DNA from: Tretioscincus oriximinensis
Taxonomy: Eukaryota; Chordata; Lepidosauria; Squamata; Gymnophthalmidae
Reading direction: 5' to 3'
DNA length: 64,000 nucleotides
Assembly (NCBI GenBank): GCA_022410635.1
Contig: JAJVDF010000379.1
Span: 372,001-436,000, forward strand
Below, piece after piece: positions 1 to 12,084 of this stretch; the first letter of the stretch is position 1; the number at the start of each line of letters is the position of its first letter. Below the pieces are notes generated by a model. The model saw only the letters and a list, made by a program, of their open reading frames with translations, had not been told where the DNA came from and did not search any database. Position numbers and translations under genes: made by a program.

Positions 1-1689
1 CAAGTTCATTTCAGTATATTAGTAGGGACTGAATAATGAGGAAAGTTGGGTAATGGCGAATCATAAGAAACATTTTTTCTCTCTGAATCTGTTTAAAGTT
101 TTGAGGGAATAAAATTGTATATCCTGAAATGCTTTTCAACACCCCTCCCCAAATTCTGTTTTATTCCAAAATTTAGTGTTAATCCAGAATAACCCATTTG
201 CAATAGACTCTCTACTCACCTCAGTATTCCACACTGTTTCCTGTTTTCCCATTACATTCTGCTCACATGGCATGTCCCATCAGTTTGCACTTGCCTTATT
301 ACAATTCCCAGCATTTGCTGCAAGATGAGAGCCAATGAAATTTCACATCTAGCCTCAAAGTTTTGTGATATTTACCATTTCCCACAATGGAAGGTCCCAC
401 AAAGGCATTTCAGTGGATTTACAGTAATCTGAAATGAAGGCAGAAAAATAGAACTATCAGAAAAACCAGGATCGTGGGACATTTTAGTTAGTGGATCGCT
501 GAACCCACATGAACTTATGGAGCAGGTTCAGCCTGACATAGTGGTAAAATTATTTGTGGGGATGCAGCTTCATTTATCTAAAACACACATTATAGCAGGA
601 CACCAAGACATGATTGCAGCATGTGACAAGCCTGTCTTCTGTCTGCTAAACTAGTTTTCAAGGTAACATGGTAACATCTGTCATTTGACTGACATCCTCA
701 TTCTCATCAGAGTTCCTACCACAGTTGGTTTTATCAGCCCATCATGAAGCATCCTTTGCATCAAGACTTTGGTATATCAGTTGTGATAAACAATACTGCT
801 GTGTCTGGCTAATGGAGATGTCCATGGAATTGTTTCCATACTTGTGAACCAGGCTGTGGTTTTAAGCATTTAGCTGCAACAGGAAAATGTTCTCAAGCAA
901 TTAGCAATGATTACACAGAATTACATTCTGTTCAAAACCATCTTTGTGTTATAGAAGCATTAACAGCAATCGTTTTATCAGTTGGCTTAAATGGCCCATA
1001 AGCTGTTGAACGGCTTCACTAAGGTTACTTTTTAGAAAAGTCAAGGTCCTGGCTTCTGTTTCTTCTGCTATGAGCAATATGATGAAGCTATAAATTCATA
1101 ATTCTTGTCTTGTCCCTTCTGAACCAATGTCAGAGAGCTTTTTACAAGGCCTTGTTTTACAAGACTATGTTTTGCATTTCATCACTCTCAAGGCACAAGG
1201 ATTTAAAGAAAGGGAAACACAATTTTTATTTGAAACAATAATGCAGTATCAAGGGAATTATGGTCGAAAGTGCATAACTATGTGCCTATCAGAGGTAATT
1301 TCAGTTTAATTGCACTGAAAATTGATGACCAGCTAACAAATAGACATTCATAATGGCCTCAAGTAAATATCCAAGGTCAGTTCATGTTTATGGATGACTT
1401 TCATCAAGGGAAAAACATGAGAATCGTGAATTGGCCACAGTCTGATATGGACACATGTGTAGTTATGATTCCAATGTGCTCTCTTTACTGCCATCAGCCC
1501 ATTCAAATTTACCATGAATTTTTACAGGCTATGCTAGTGTTAAACCTTCAGTTACAGTTATGAGAAAGGCTCGTTTCCCTGTATACTGCACTATGAAACA
1601 TACTTGCCGCTTCCCTTCCATATGTGCATGCAGTCTAAGCTTGCTAGTGCAGTACAGACCAGGTGTGGTCAACAACAAACAACCACCTT
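1..1689. other. Unassigned stretch, no gene seen
   Basis: AT-rich sequence without a recognisable exon, RNA gene or transposon end. The longest frame here (1127-1309, 60 codons) resembles no family I know and has no flanking splice-like context that I would trust. The DNA may be single-copy or a repeat too old to recognise. Confidence 0.5.
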
Positions 1690-2092
1690 CTGGTTTTTTC
1701 ATCTTCTGGCAACATTTTTGTTTCCAGATTTATTTATTTATTTATTTATTTATTTATGGGTATCAATTATATTTCTACCTGCTTTTCCATGGTCACAAGT
1801 GCTTATTTAAAAGCTTGGATGCCTAGCAATTTCACGAAGTAGGAGTTGGAGCATCAGCAGCCCAAATGTAAAGAAAGTGAAACAGGAATTGTTGTTGTGC
1901 TGGTGGGTGAGTCCTGCTAGGAAGTATAGTCTGCACGACTCATGTGGAGATCTGCTCTGCAGACTACAGGTCCCAGCCTGCACTGCAGCTAGCCCTGGGC
2001 AGGAGGATGTCTTCTCATCCAATCTGCTCTCTGTCTTGCCCAAGGAAATAACTTTGTTGCTGATAGGAAGTTCCCTGTGGGACCCATCTATA
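1690..2092. repeat. Dispersed repeat, family A, copy 1
   Basis: This segment aligns in direct orientation with 26575-26980. Shared blocks include 'catcttctggca', 'gcttggatgc', 'cagcctgcactgcagct' followed by 'agccctgg', and a closing block around 'gataggaag' versus 'ttacaggaaag'. The two copies differ by many substitutions and indels, so the insertions are old. No terminal repeats or coding capacity were seen, so the class is unknown. Frames on both strands here are chance products of the repeat. Confidence 0.7.
1729..1757. repeat. (TTTA)n microsatellite
   Basis: About seven uninterrupted TTTA units lie inside dispersed repeat copy 1. The array is absent from the sister copy at 26.6 kb, so it expanded after insertion or was lost there. 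Confidence 0.95.
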
Positions 2093-3100
2093 TTCACCAG
2101 TGCCAGAATTGCCTACAACCTCTTTGCAGTTTTTCTTTAAGACAAAAGTGCCATCCAAATGTGTGCGTCAGTCAGTGAACACTCGGATTATCAGATCCCA
2201 AACAGTAACATGAGACAGGAGTATCAAAATAATAAGTTAAAGGTAAGACTGAAATTTTTAAAATAAGAACACTCACAGAACATCCCCCCTTCAAAAATAT
2301 GGACAAGGGTATCAAAAGAGGGATGTGCCCTGCTAAATACTGACATTTGGTAAACTTCGTGAATATTTACACCACCACCACTCCAATTTGGTCCTTGAGC
2401 CATTGCAACTTCTCACATGTTTTCAAGGAATTTGTTTTGCCATTATGCTCATGCGGAAATAAGCTCCCCAGGAAGCAGCAGCAATGAAATTCCCTTCTTC
2501 ACAGGAGATGTGGAAACCCACTGTGTAACCACAGCAAAAGAAGACGGGCTGAGCCACTCTGCCACCACAATATCAGTCCCACATACATGATAATCAAACT
2601 GAAATGTTTGAGCTGTTCATTTAGCATCTTTTTATCCTAAATTTGTGATATTTACAGTTGTTGCTTGAAGATTTCTGAGAGCCACTCAGACAACGTGAAT
2701 TTATTGTGTGGAACTGATAGTGCAGTTCTGCCATTTAAGAAGACCTTGAGTTGAAACACATCCAACCACTTGCAAAATCCAGAGAAGAATCCTTGGATCC
2801 AGAATTTGTGGAGATACCATTTGAAGTGGATATTCTTTTACACTTTCATATATGATGGGTTTATTTAAATCATGGCTATTCTTATTTTTAAAATTTATTA
2901 TTTTATAGGTGGACACATTTGTTATAGTATAATATATTTTCTTTATATTTATATTTGGTTCTGCTGTATTTTTGCTACTTTTGTTTTTTGGGAGACCTTT
3001 GTTGTTTTGCTTTGTTAAGAAACCAAAACACATTCCTGGAAAACTTGTGGTATCTCTGTGATAGGATAATTTAGTGGAAAATTGGAAGAAAGAACTTGAA
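2093..3100. other. Unassigned stretch
   Basis: No gene, RNA or mobile element was recognised. The minus-strand frame 2701-3033 is low-complexity (K, N and I rich) and fits chance translation of AT-rich DNA. Confidence 0.5.
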
Positions 3101-3305
3101 GGCCACGGTCACACATATGCTTTAAGCCAGTTTCTAATTATTTTCAGAGTGAGAGAACAGGCCAGCAAACTTGCAAGCTGATTCCGTTATAAACTTTTGA
3201 TTTAGATACTGTATGTGGAAAGGAATTGCTTTTCACTTTGCTTATATGTCCTTCCATTCTGAAGCTGGACTGAAACTGGATTAGAACTTAAGTGTGAATG
3301 TGGCC
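3101..3305. mobile_element. Miniature inverted-repeat element
   Basis: The left end reads 'ggccacggtcacacatatgc' and the right end reads as its degenerate inverse ('...taagtgtgaatgtggcc'). Similarity continues inward through 'taagccagtttc' and the inverse of 'gaaactggatta'. The two ends form imperfect terminal inverted repeats of about 35 bp around a roughly 205-bp non-coding element. No clear TSD is left. The superfamily is unresolved; a non-autonomous DNA transposon is likely. Confidence 0.6.
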
Positions 3306-6056
3306 CAATAGTATTTCCCCTCCCACTTCCTAGCAGTTGCAAAATTTCTGTGTGAATGCCTATTGCATCCACAAAATGGATTCAGGACATGTACCATGCC
3401 AGTTGCAACATGGAGCAGCAATATGATTAGTCATGGCAAGTCACTTTCAGAAGAGTGTGAACTATGGACCTGCAGTTATGGGCTGATCATTGGTTGTCCT
3501 GGACATGAGCCATCTCCATTGAAGAAGCTGGTTTAACGGATCCACCTATGGATGGAGCAATGGGTTAGGGTTCCCATATAAAGACTGGGATAACACACTG
3601 CCCCTTTAAAGGGTATGAAAATGTTATTTCCCCCATCCCCCAGGTGCAGCAGGCATGATGATTCAGTTTTTGGATTGGGCCTTATTCTGGACTATATCCA
3701 AAAATAGGGACCTGTCATACTCCTGCTGGGATAAACTATAATCTGCCAGCATGTGAATGACAGCACAGGAAGAACGTATTTAAGATTTCTTAGTTTTACC
3801 ACCTGTAGAATTTGGATGGAAAACAGACTACATGTTTCTGCCACAATTGTGTTACCTCTTGGTTGTGTGACAAGTTTCTATCATCAGAAACACAGCACAA
3901 CTAAGATATGTTTGATGTAATTTCTGGATGGCTGCCTTAGCCTTTAAAAACCTCCGTGCCAGTCAGATGTCTTGCTAGCTGGGGCTGATGGATGTTTACA
4001 CAAATGTATACTTGCATCAACAAGGAAAAAGCTGCTCTAATGTTATATCCTAAACATGCCACCACATGAAAAAGTAATATTGAGGTGACATTGTAATGGG
4101 AAGAGCCCATCCAAATTTATCCAAGCTCTCTCAAGTGCTTAAATCATTTTAAAACATTGTTTTGGATGAACCATATAGTTACAAATAATTCTGACAGCCC
4201 AAGTCAACTCCAAAATCTCTAAGTAACGCCTCCCGTATAGATAAAGGACAGGGATTTGCCTGATTAAAAATGTAGTGTGATTCCTTGTGGAGTAGAGAAC
4301 ATCTGGTATTTGGAATGTTATTGTAATAGTACTCTATCACCTTGACCCCTGGCTATCACTGCCAGAACCAGCCCACAATCTCTATGTTTCCCCTCTTATT
4401 TTTTAATACCCTCTGTATGTTCATTATATTTTACATTCCTCTTCTTTCATTGGATCTTGGTCGCGTATCTTTATTTTGCATACACAGCCTATATGTTTTC
4501 CACTTATTTTTTTAATTGATACTACAGGCCCTTGCCTTTTTAGTCTCTGAATTACAAAAAATCCTCTTCTTTCTTTTGGTCCGGCATACCTTCCAGCCCC
4601 ATTACAAAACATAACATGTCATTATTTCACCAGCCATGGCTAGTGGGTACAGAAGGGAATCTAGAGGTCAAAGGGAATGATTTTTACCTTTGCTTCACTC
4701 TGTTTGGATTTACCACTGTTGCTGTGTATCAGTTGAGGCAGCCCAGGTGCCACTAGGGCCAGAAGATACTTGCTGATCTGCTTTTGGAATTGCTATCATT
4801 GTCATTGCTGACAATGAAAAGAACTATGAATCTGAACTTGTAGCTGCTCACCATTGCAACCAGCTTAACCAAGAATGGAGAAGACTCTTTAAGCCCTTTT
4901 GGATGATAGGTGCTGGGGGGCTGCTGAGTTGGCTGCAGTGGTAGGCAGTGAAGGGTATAGATCCCTTCCTGCCACCATAACTGGGAGTAGTGGCAATGGT
5001 GGTTTGGGGTGGCTGATGCACATTAGAAGGCACCCTCTGGTTGCTTCAAGGTGCTGAAGGTCCCAAACATGCTGGCAAGTGGTGAGAGAGACAGGGAGGA
5101 GGGACTCCTTTGATTGGTTTGTAGCACCAGCAGGAAATTCAAACAGAGCCTGAGGCAAAGGGGAAAAATCATCTAGGGTACATTCTGAGCATGCTGTGAA
5201 CACAAAAAATAGTGTCCATCAGTCATGGCTGCATTTGAAATGGAATCCATGATTAAAACTTGATCATCAACTTAGAACCAAGCTCTTCCGGGAAGTTTTG
5301 GAAAGTTCTCTTTTGATTACTTGAACTTTGATCTTTGTTCAATAAAAGTTGCTCAGTTTTCTTTTAAGCTTGTGTTCTTTCTTCATTATGCAAGATTTTC
5401 AAGCCTGTATCAGCCTATATCCATCTCACCTCTTAACAATTTTTCTTACAAAACCACATTGAAGAGGGTCAAGCTTTTGGCTTGCCCATAATGGAGAAGG
5501 GTCACTGTTACTCAATCTACTAGTGACAATCTAAGCTTGACAACCAGCTGAGATGTAGCCTTGATGGGCCATGCTTCAATGATCAGCTGTAATTATGTAC
5601 ATGTCGAAAACACCATCTGACAACATGCTGAGGTGCACTAATGCACTGAAAACAATTGCCCTTAAGCTGAGCACTCTTCAAAATGAGGGACAAAATGAGG
5701 GACTGTATATCAAATCCTCTGGGAGGTTCTCATCAGTGATTTACTTCAGCAGTGAATGTGAATTTAACTGCACCTGAAGGGAGAAGACAAAAACAAGCTT
5801 GATAATGAAAAAATGGACTTTTAGTCACTACTTACATGCATTTAAATCTTCTTTTATAAAATTGGTGGCTCTCTTATAATCTGCCAAGCTCTTAAAAACC
5901 ATTTAGTTCTGTTAAACCTCCATTCAAGGACAGAGCCGGTTTGCAGAATTTCAGTTCACCACATAACACCAGGCATTCCTAGTGGGTTTTAAGCATTGCA
6001 AAGAGTTTGTAACCATCTTTTTAAAAAATATAGGGAATTAGTCCCCTTGTGATTTA
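3306..6056. other. Unassigned stretch with one transposon-like end
   Basis: No gene seen. At about 3678-3700 'ccttattctggactatatcc' matches the end of a miniature element family also seen at 38.1, 38.7, 55.5, 59.95 and 63.7 kb; no partner end was found nearby. A G-rich part (4.9-5.2 kb) has overlapping minus-strand frames with no recognisable product. 'caataaaag' at about 5340 looks like a polyadenylation signal but nothing upstream supports a transcript. Confidence 0.45.
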
Positions 6057-6960
6057 TTAGTGGATTATTGCAAGGCAAAAGACAATTTGAGGGATCACAT
6101 AATGCCATTTACCCCCTTCCCTTAGCCCTCTTGGGTCCCAGACTCTGAACCCATAATCTCCAAGATGAAGGCAAAGATCCCATGGAAGTCTGGTAACCCT
6201 GACTTCGTTTATTTTACTCCTATCTGTCATATACAATGGAGATAATCTCATCACTCTGGGCCCCCAGCAGGGGGGGAAGGTGTGACTTTCTGAGAGAAGC
6301 AAAACCATTATCCTCCTCAGGAACTGGCCCTAACTAGCATTCAGAAATTGCCCCAGGATAACCTTGTCCCTTCATGCAGAATGATCCCAAGATTGCCATC
6401 CCCATCCAACCCCCAGAACCCAAACACATATCAGAGGCCTCCAAGAACCTCATGGTGATATCTTTAAGTTTGGTCCAAATGCAACTTTCTGTCTCTGATA
6501 TACCAGGGTACCCATTGTGAAGCTACTTGTCTCCCTAACCTTCATTTCCGCCATCCACTCTTCCCTCTGTGTTGAAGCCAATACATTTTCCAAGCCGGTC
6601 AGAAAAGTCGTCCTCTGTGGACCAAGGGTATATAGCTTCCACCCTGACCTTCTTCTTCATGATGGCCCAGCTTGATATCTCATCCATGGATACCACCTTC
6701 ATGGACCCCACTCGTGACTCCAGCTCTGCCTCAGCAGATCTTTGGTTCCTTCTGCCTTGCAGCGGCCCCCCAAAAAACATTGTGTTCACTGGCTCCTCTC
6801 CAAAGGACCAGGCTGAGTCCTGACTTCCATCCATTGCTCCAAGAATCCACATCTGGATGCCAACAAGAGATCTTTAGCTAACCCTCTGTCAGCCACAATC
6901 GTCGTCTCCCCAACCCAAGCCATTTGTCCATTTCAAATAAAGAAAGGGAGGCTTTGTACT
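6057..6960 (-). other. Unassigned less AT-rich segment with open frames
   Basis: This segment is richer in G+C than its neighbours. The minus-strand frame 6535-6852 (105 codons) has a less repetitive, more protein-like composition, with the local run WAIMKKKVRVEAIYPWS. I do not recognise it. The plus strand is also open over part of it (6569-6823), and another minus-strand reading frame upstream of the same block looks equally plausible but has stops. It could be a decayed processed pseudogene or retroelement fragment, or chance. No function is assigned. Confidence 0.2.
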
Positions 6961-8530
6961 GGAGGGATTCCAATTGAGGCCAACACCTTGTAATTATAGT
7001 TAATTGATGTAAAAATGGAAGTCTATAAATGTAATTAATTGTTTCTGTTCTGTGTTATCTTGTAACTGGGCAGAAATATCTATGCACCTGCAGTGTGAAA
7101 TTGAAACCAATTCTTTCCCTAAGTCAGCTTGCATGTATCTTGGTGTGACTTGGAAAGTCATGCAGGGGAAAGTGTTTTGATGTAGTTTGACTCCAGAATG
7201 GCACTGGAGCACCCAAAACTTTATCTCAGCCCCATAGCAATGGATTTCCACCCGGTTTTTATCCCTGAGATCAGCATGCGCCTCTTCACCGAACCAGCCT
7301 GGCTTCTGCCCTGTAGAACTGTTGAATCATTGTCTACCATATTGCCTTCTTATTGTAAGCTTCCTAACCACATAGAAAGTCCTCTCTTATCACCAGTTTC
7401 CTGCCTTATGCTCCAGAAGCCCTTGCAGTTGGAGCATGGATGGTATCAGATGTTCTCCATTCAAACGTAGACGAACTTTGCCTTTTTCATTTCCCCATGA
7501 TCACATCCAATCTCACCTCCTTTCTTGTCAAAGACTTTGAATGGTTTTCTAGACATTTTATTGACTTTTAATCATTGCTCGGACAACTTTTATAAATAAA
7601 ATAGTTATGTACGTTTCATTGTTCCGTCAGTTATCTCACCTCCATTCTCAAGCTTGCCTTGATGATACTTTTTGTTATCTTTTGTAACACATGTAACTGT
7701 CTAGATTGTAATTCTGCTTTATTTTGAGGTAGTACCTACTATAGGTACCTGGTGAGGTGTAAATGCAGTGGTGTTTCACCAAATTTCCCAGATTGTCATT
7801 ATTGTGAATTAAATAATTATAAACTTAAATTACACGTTATTGTGAGTTTGCATCATTTGTGAGTTATTTTATAATATTATGATTGAGTAGTGAGTCAGAA
7901 TGTTGGACTGGATTAGCCAATCAACAGTCATTGATAAAATTGGTTTTGGATGGATCAAGAATAGTTAACTCAGCACAAGGTGCCTTCATTGGAGAAAGGA
8001 AAATTGCAATTCTCCCCTCCCCACACTTCACCCCACCCCACACCCCAATCATAACTTTCTTTTTCATTTGGAATGATTCAGTGTCACGTTTCCAACATCT
8101 GTCATTGTGGAAATCATTGTTTTCCTCTTTGATACCAGATTCACAGAAAGAGTGCACATGAATCCCAGAAAAGTATTCTTTCTTAAGCTGGACTTGTTTA
8201 AACATAAAGACCACCAACACAAAACTACAATTGGATATATTAGTTTATAAATCCACTGCCCCTCAAGTAGACCCTTGAGGAATTTGAATGTCCATCATCA
8301 GCTTGTAAATCTTGGATGTGATTCATTTTAGAAAAGATTGTACCTGTTTGAAAATTATCTCAAATCTGGTGATCGGTTGTGGGATCACGTTGACTATTCA
8401 ATTTACTTTAGGAATCTTTCTAATGAGATCCAAATAAACTACCATGCTGGACAAATTGGTTTCTCTTTAATTTATGAGTAAATGAAAAAGAGATGTTTCC
8501 ATTTCATTGTCATTCATTTTGATTGTATTG
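6961..8530. other. Unassigned stretch
   Basis: AT-rich sequence with no convincing exon, RNA gene or mobile-element end. The frames 7883-8161 and 7921-8220 overlap on opposite strands and resemble no family known to me. Confidence 0.5.
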
Positions 8531-8546
8531 TGTTAGCATTGTCTTT

Positions 8547-10102
8547 TTTTTTTTTTATTGGGTTTTACATATTTACATACATATACCGTATCGTGACAAA
8601 TATATCATAACCAAAAATAACAGTACAGTTACTTCACTGGAAATATAAAGGTATTAACATAAATATCTGTTGCCTTGCACTATTACATACAAATATAAGG
8701 TATATACATATTATAGGAATAGAACCCCTCCCTCCCCCCTCCCCCCCATGAGGAAAGCATCTACGTTCAAAAGGTTTTATTGCTGTTAGAATCTGAGGGT
8801 CAGTTTTATCGTCGCTATAAGTTCGGGTCCTCCCCATCTGTTAGACTGTATATAGAGAATCAGTTTGGCCCAGTTTTTCATCCATATCTTCTTTATCTTT
8901 GTGTCAATGTCCGTTTTTTGAATTACAAAATCTCCCATCATCTGTTCTGCTAGATAATGGCACCAGTTGTTAATTGTCAGTTTAGTCTTGTCTTNNNNNN
9001 NNNNNNNNNNNNNNNNNNNNNNNNNNNNNNNNNNNNNNNNNNNNNNNNNNNNNNNNNNNNNNNNNNNNNNNNNNNNNNNNNNNNNNNNNNNNNNNNNNNN
9101 NNNNNNNNNNNNNNNNNNNNNNNNNNNNNNNNNNNNNNNNNNNNNNNNNNNNNNNNNNNNNNNNNNNNNNNNNNNNNNNNNNNNNNNNNNNNNNNNNNNN
9201 NNNNNNNNNNNNNNNNNNNNNNNNNNNNNNNNNNNNNNNNNNNNNNNNNNNNNNNNNNNNNNNNNNNNNNNNNNNNNNNNNNNNNNNNNNNNNNNNNNNN
9301 NNNNNNNNNNNNNNNNNNNNNNNNNNNNNNNNNNNNNNNNNNNNNNNNNNNNNNNNNNNNNNNNNNNNNNNNNNNNNNNNNNNNNNNNNNNNNNNNNNNN
9401 NNNNNNNNNNNNNNNNNNNNNNNNNNNNNNNNNNNNNNNNNNNNNNNNNNNNNNNNNNNNNNNNNNNNNNNNNNNNNNNNNNNNNNNNNNNNNNNNNNNN
9501 NNNNNNNNNNNNNNNNNNNNNNNNNNNNNNNNNNNNNNNNNNNNNNNNNNNNNNNNNNNNNNNNNNNNNCTTATATATTGGGCTTGGAGCCATCTATGGT
9601 CCCCCAGCATTGATATCAGATCCTCATACGTTATTAGACTCAAGTTTGATCGGTACAGATCCCTAATCATAATTATATTATGATCTCTTAATTTCTGGAT
9701 ATCATCTGATGTTAATAATTTTTGTCGATTATTTAACTGTCTTATATGGCTGATCTTTTTAGTACTATATGACAATTTAGCCTGCCACTTTTTCCAAATT
9801 CGTACAACAATTCGGGCTGTCTTAGTGCCTCTTTTTAGCCTATTACGATCAAATTTTGTAATCAGCCATGATTGATTATCCATATTATTAAGTTTTCTTT
9901 CTATTTTGCACCACTTTTTTTCGGAGTACTCCAATTGAAATAGATTTGTTATTTGGAACGCTTCGTAATAATTTTCTACTGACGGCACGCTCCAGCCTCC
10001 TTTTCTTATTTGGGCATAAAGTTTCTTCCTGGACAACCGAGGCTTCTTATCATCCCAGATCCAGAATCTTATATATTTTTTTTTCCCAGTCTAATAATTT
10101 CA
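8547..10102 (-). mobile_element. 5'-truncated L1 LINE (ORF2 C-terminal part)
   Basis: Read on the minus strand, the fragment begins inside L1 ORF2 just after the reverse transcriptase domain. The peptide RFWIWDDKKPRLSRKK, then GGWSVPSVENYYEAF, matches the L1 pattern of a W-x-x-KKPR stretch followed by GG-x-x-VP-x-x-x-YY-x-A. The frame stays open to a stop near 8786, except for the undetermined gap. A 3' UTR follows with a polypurine tract on the minus strand (C-rich on the plus strand, 8726-8750), a usual L1 feature. It ends in a poly(A) tail, seen as a T run at 8543-8556. A 16-bp direct repeat, tgttagcattgtcttt, flanks it at 8531-8546 and 10103-10118, as expected for target-primed insertion; one boundary is ambiguous because the repeat ends in T. 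It encodes no RT or endonuclease and is dead. Confidence 0.92.
8995..9569. other. Assembly gap (575 Ns)
   Basis: Run of undetermined bases inside the minus-strand L1. Open frames drawn across it are meaningless in the gap. The true length is unknown, so the L1 length is also uncertain. Confidence 0.99.
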
Positions 10103-10118
10103 TGTTAGCATTGTCTTT

Positions 10119-10789
10119 AGCTACTTCCAATGCTTCTCTATTCTAACACCCAGGGACCCAAGAATCTGATTTAGGGGGGGAATCACACCACTCTTGATGG
10201 GGGGTTGGGGTTGGGACTAAGCATGCTGAATGGTGAGGGAAATGGTACTCCCTTTAAGAGCATAGAATGCAATTTGATCAGCCAGTCCCAGGGAACCTAC
10301 AGTGTCATAAGTTAATTAAATACCTGCAGCCACTTCCCACTGAAAGCTCACTTGCATGCAATGGTATCCTGTGTTATTCACCTAACAACACTGACAGCTC
10401 CTCTAACTTCACTAAGAGCTCAAGGCATCTAATGGGAGAGCTGTCCTTAGTTTTATTTAACACAAGATGTGAAGAGGATAGGAGACGGCCAATCTTGTTA
10501 TATTTCTCAAGGGTTCATTCTAACAATTCTCTTTGTGATGTATTTTAAAAATCCCACACCAGCACTGTTTGAATAAATGGAACTTTATCACTCAAGCCAT
10601 CACGTTCCCTTCAAGGGAACACTTCTGAATTAGGTGGCAGGAACTTGGGTCTTACCTTCCCCAATTTACCTTTCATATTTAACAAAAGTTGAAAGTTAAT
10701 TCTTGATTATTTTAAGCTGTTACCCAGTCCTTCTTTCCTTCCTAGCATTTTTTCTGCTCCACTGACAAATAGTAAAGGTTGATTCTTTA
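10119..10789. other. Unassigned stretch
   Basis: No gene recognised. The plus-strand frame 10267-10548 (93 codons) has no family resemblance. Confidence 0.5.
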
Positions 10790-10970
10790 TAGGCTGACCA
10801 GATGACCCCTTTTGTGGGGGTTTGAAAACCCGGTTTTGGGGTGCCTCCCAGTTTTTTCTGAGGAAATTTTTTTCAAAAAAAGTTTTTTTCCAAAATTTGA
10901 TTTTTTAAATCTATTTTTCCTCAGAAAAAAACAGGAGGCACCCAAAAAACGGGTTCATCTGGTCAGCCTA
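10790..10970. mobile_element. Foldback miniature element, hAT-like, family B copy 1
   Basis: The terminal inverted repeats are taggctgaccagatgacccc on the left and the inverse of taggctgaccagatgaaccc on the right, 19 of 20 matching. Inner parts also pair (ctgaggaaat with the inverse of atttttcctcag), so the 181-bp element is nearly palindromic over its length. Copy 2 at 42032-42211 has the same ends and length and an intact 8-bp TSD, pointing to hAT-type transposition. No intact TSD is visible around this copy. Non-coding and non-autonomous. Confidence 0.85.
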
Positions 10971-11524
10971 TAAATCTTCATAGTGAACAGATCTAGAAGA
11001 ACTAAAAGAAAAAAGAAAAGCTACTTGCCTGTTTTCGTGGTATAGCACTGTACAGTTTTTTAATGCCCTGCAATCTATTCAACAATTTGTCTTAATTTTA
11101 TGGGTCCCCCCATCATCATCCCCCCGCCTTCCTTATCAATGTGCTTTAAGTTAAAAGTGATTTTAAACTATGCCACCATTTTACCTTGTGCTTTATGTAG
11201 AGGTAAACGTTTGCAAAATATCTTAGGAATTGAACTCGTATTCATCACGAACAAATGTAATGTTTCTGACATCTTATAAAGAAGTCTTTCTGCCTCCTTG
11301 AAAAAAATGGAAGCTCCTAACTATAATACAATGAACCCTCTTAATATAACACAACTCTGCCATGTTCTATGTGCATCATTATGGCACAAGCATGATTAAG
11401 ATGCATTGATATGCACTGAGGTTACAGTGCATTCATTTCATTCTTTATGCCTTTTCAAGCACCATTAAGACACTGTAGCAGCAGAGCAGATTGAAAAGTT
11501 TGGAGAACCCTTGAATTTTAAATT
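10971..11524. other. Unassigned stretch
   Basis: No gene or repeat recognised. Confidence 0.5.
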
Positions 11525-11652
11525 CTAGTTAGACACGTGACTTTAAATAATCTTCAGTTCTGAAGAACAGGACTAAACCAGAAAAAAGTTCTGGTTTCTG
11601 ATTTATTCCAATTTTTTAGGACTGAAAATGGTTTAAAAGCACACATGACTAG
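11525..11652. mobile_element. Small foldback element, family C copy 1
   Basis: Imperfect inverted repeats of about 36 bp: the left end begins ctagttagacacgtgacttt and the right end is the inverse of ctagtcatgtgtgctttt. The interior contains a short inverted pair around 'aggactgaaaa' and 'cagttctgaag'. The same layout (tgcttta...cagtcctgaa...ttcaggattgaa...taaaagc) occurs at 42257-42717, where it is split by two later insertions. Non-coding. Confidence 0.7.
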
Positions 11653-11693
11653 GGGGATCCTTGACTCTCATGTGCTGGCACTAATGCTTAAGG

Positions 11694-12076
11694 CACGGGT
11701 GGGGAACATTTTTTCTGAAAAGGGTCATCACCTGGGCGGCATATCCCATCTGCATTCCCTGGCCCCCCCTCCAGACATCCGCCTTCTCAAGCCACTTCCC
11801 CCCTTTCCTCTGCCCAGGCCCCCTCGCCCACTCATGCCAACAACATTTCAGGGTTTTAAATGCCCCCCAGCTCCTTGTCCTCCCTCCCCCCACTTCTCCC
11901 TCCCCTTTTTATATCTCATTTCATATTTTAACAAAGTGAAGAACCATTAATTAGCCAGGGAAGCAAGGAGCATGACGATGCCAGACTAAATGGTTCCGCG
12001 GAAAAAATGTCTTAGTCTGGACTAAATGGTTCCAGGGATCAGATCCAGTCCCTCGGTTCTAGGTTCCCCATCCTTG
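11694..12076. mobile_element. Non-autonomous hAT-like element
   Basis: The left end cacgggtggggaac and right end gttccccatccttg form inverted repeats like the CAGGGGTGGG termini of hAT elements. The flanking 8-mers gcttaagg (11686-11693) and gcataaga (12077-12084) match at 6 of 8 positions, consistent with an aged 8-bp TSD. The interior is C-rich and non-coding; the frames at 11645-11950 and 11681-11893 run across it on both strands. Confidence 0.7.
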
Positions 12077-12084
12077 GCATAAGA

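Noticed and set aside
5330..5400. Retroviral LTR-like polyadenylation region (caataaaag)
   Set aside because: No paired LTR, primer-binding site, polypurine tract or gag/pol/env coding was found nearby.
8786..10036. A 416-codon minus-strand frame and overlapping plus-strand frames across the Ns
   Set aside because: The middle is undetermined sequence. Only the ends are meaningful, and those are L1 ORF2 C-terminal pieces, not a host gene.
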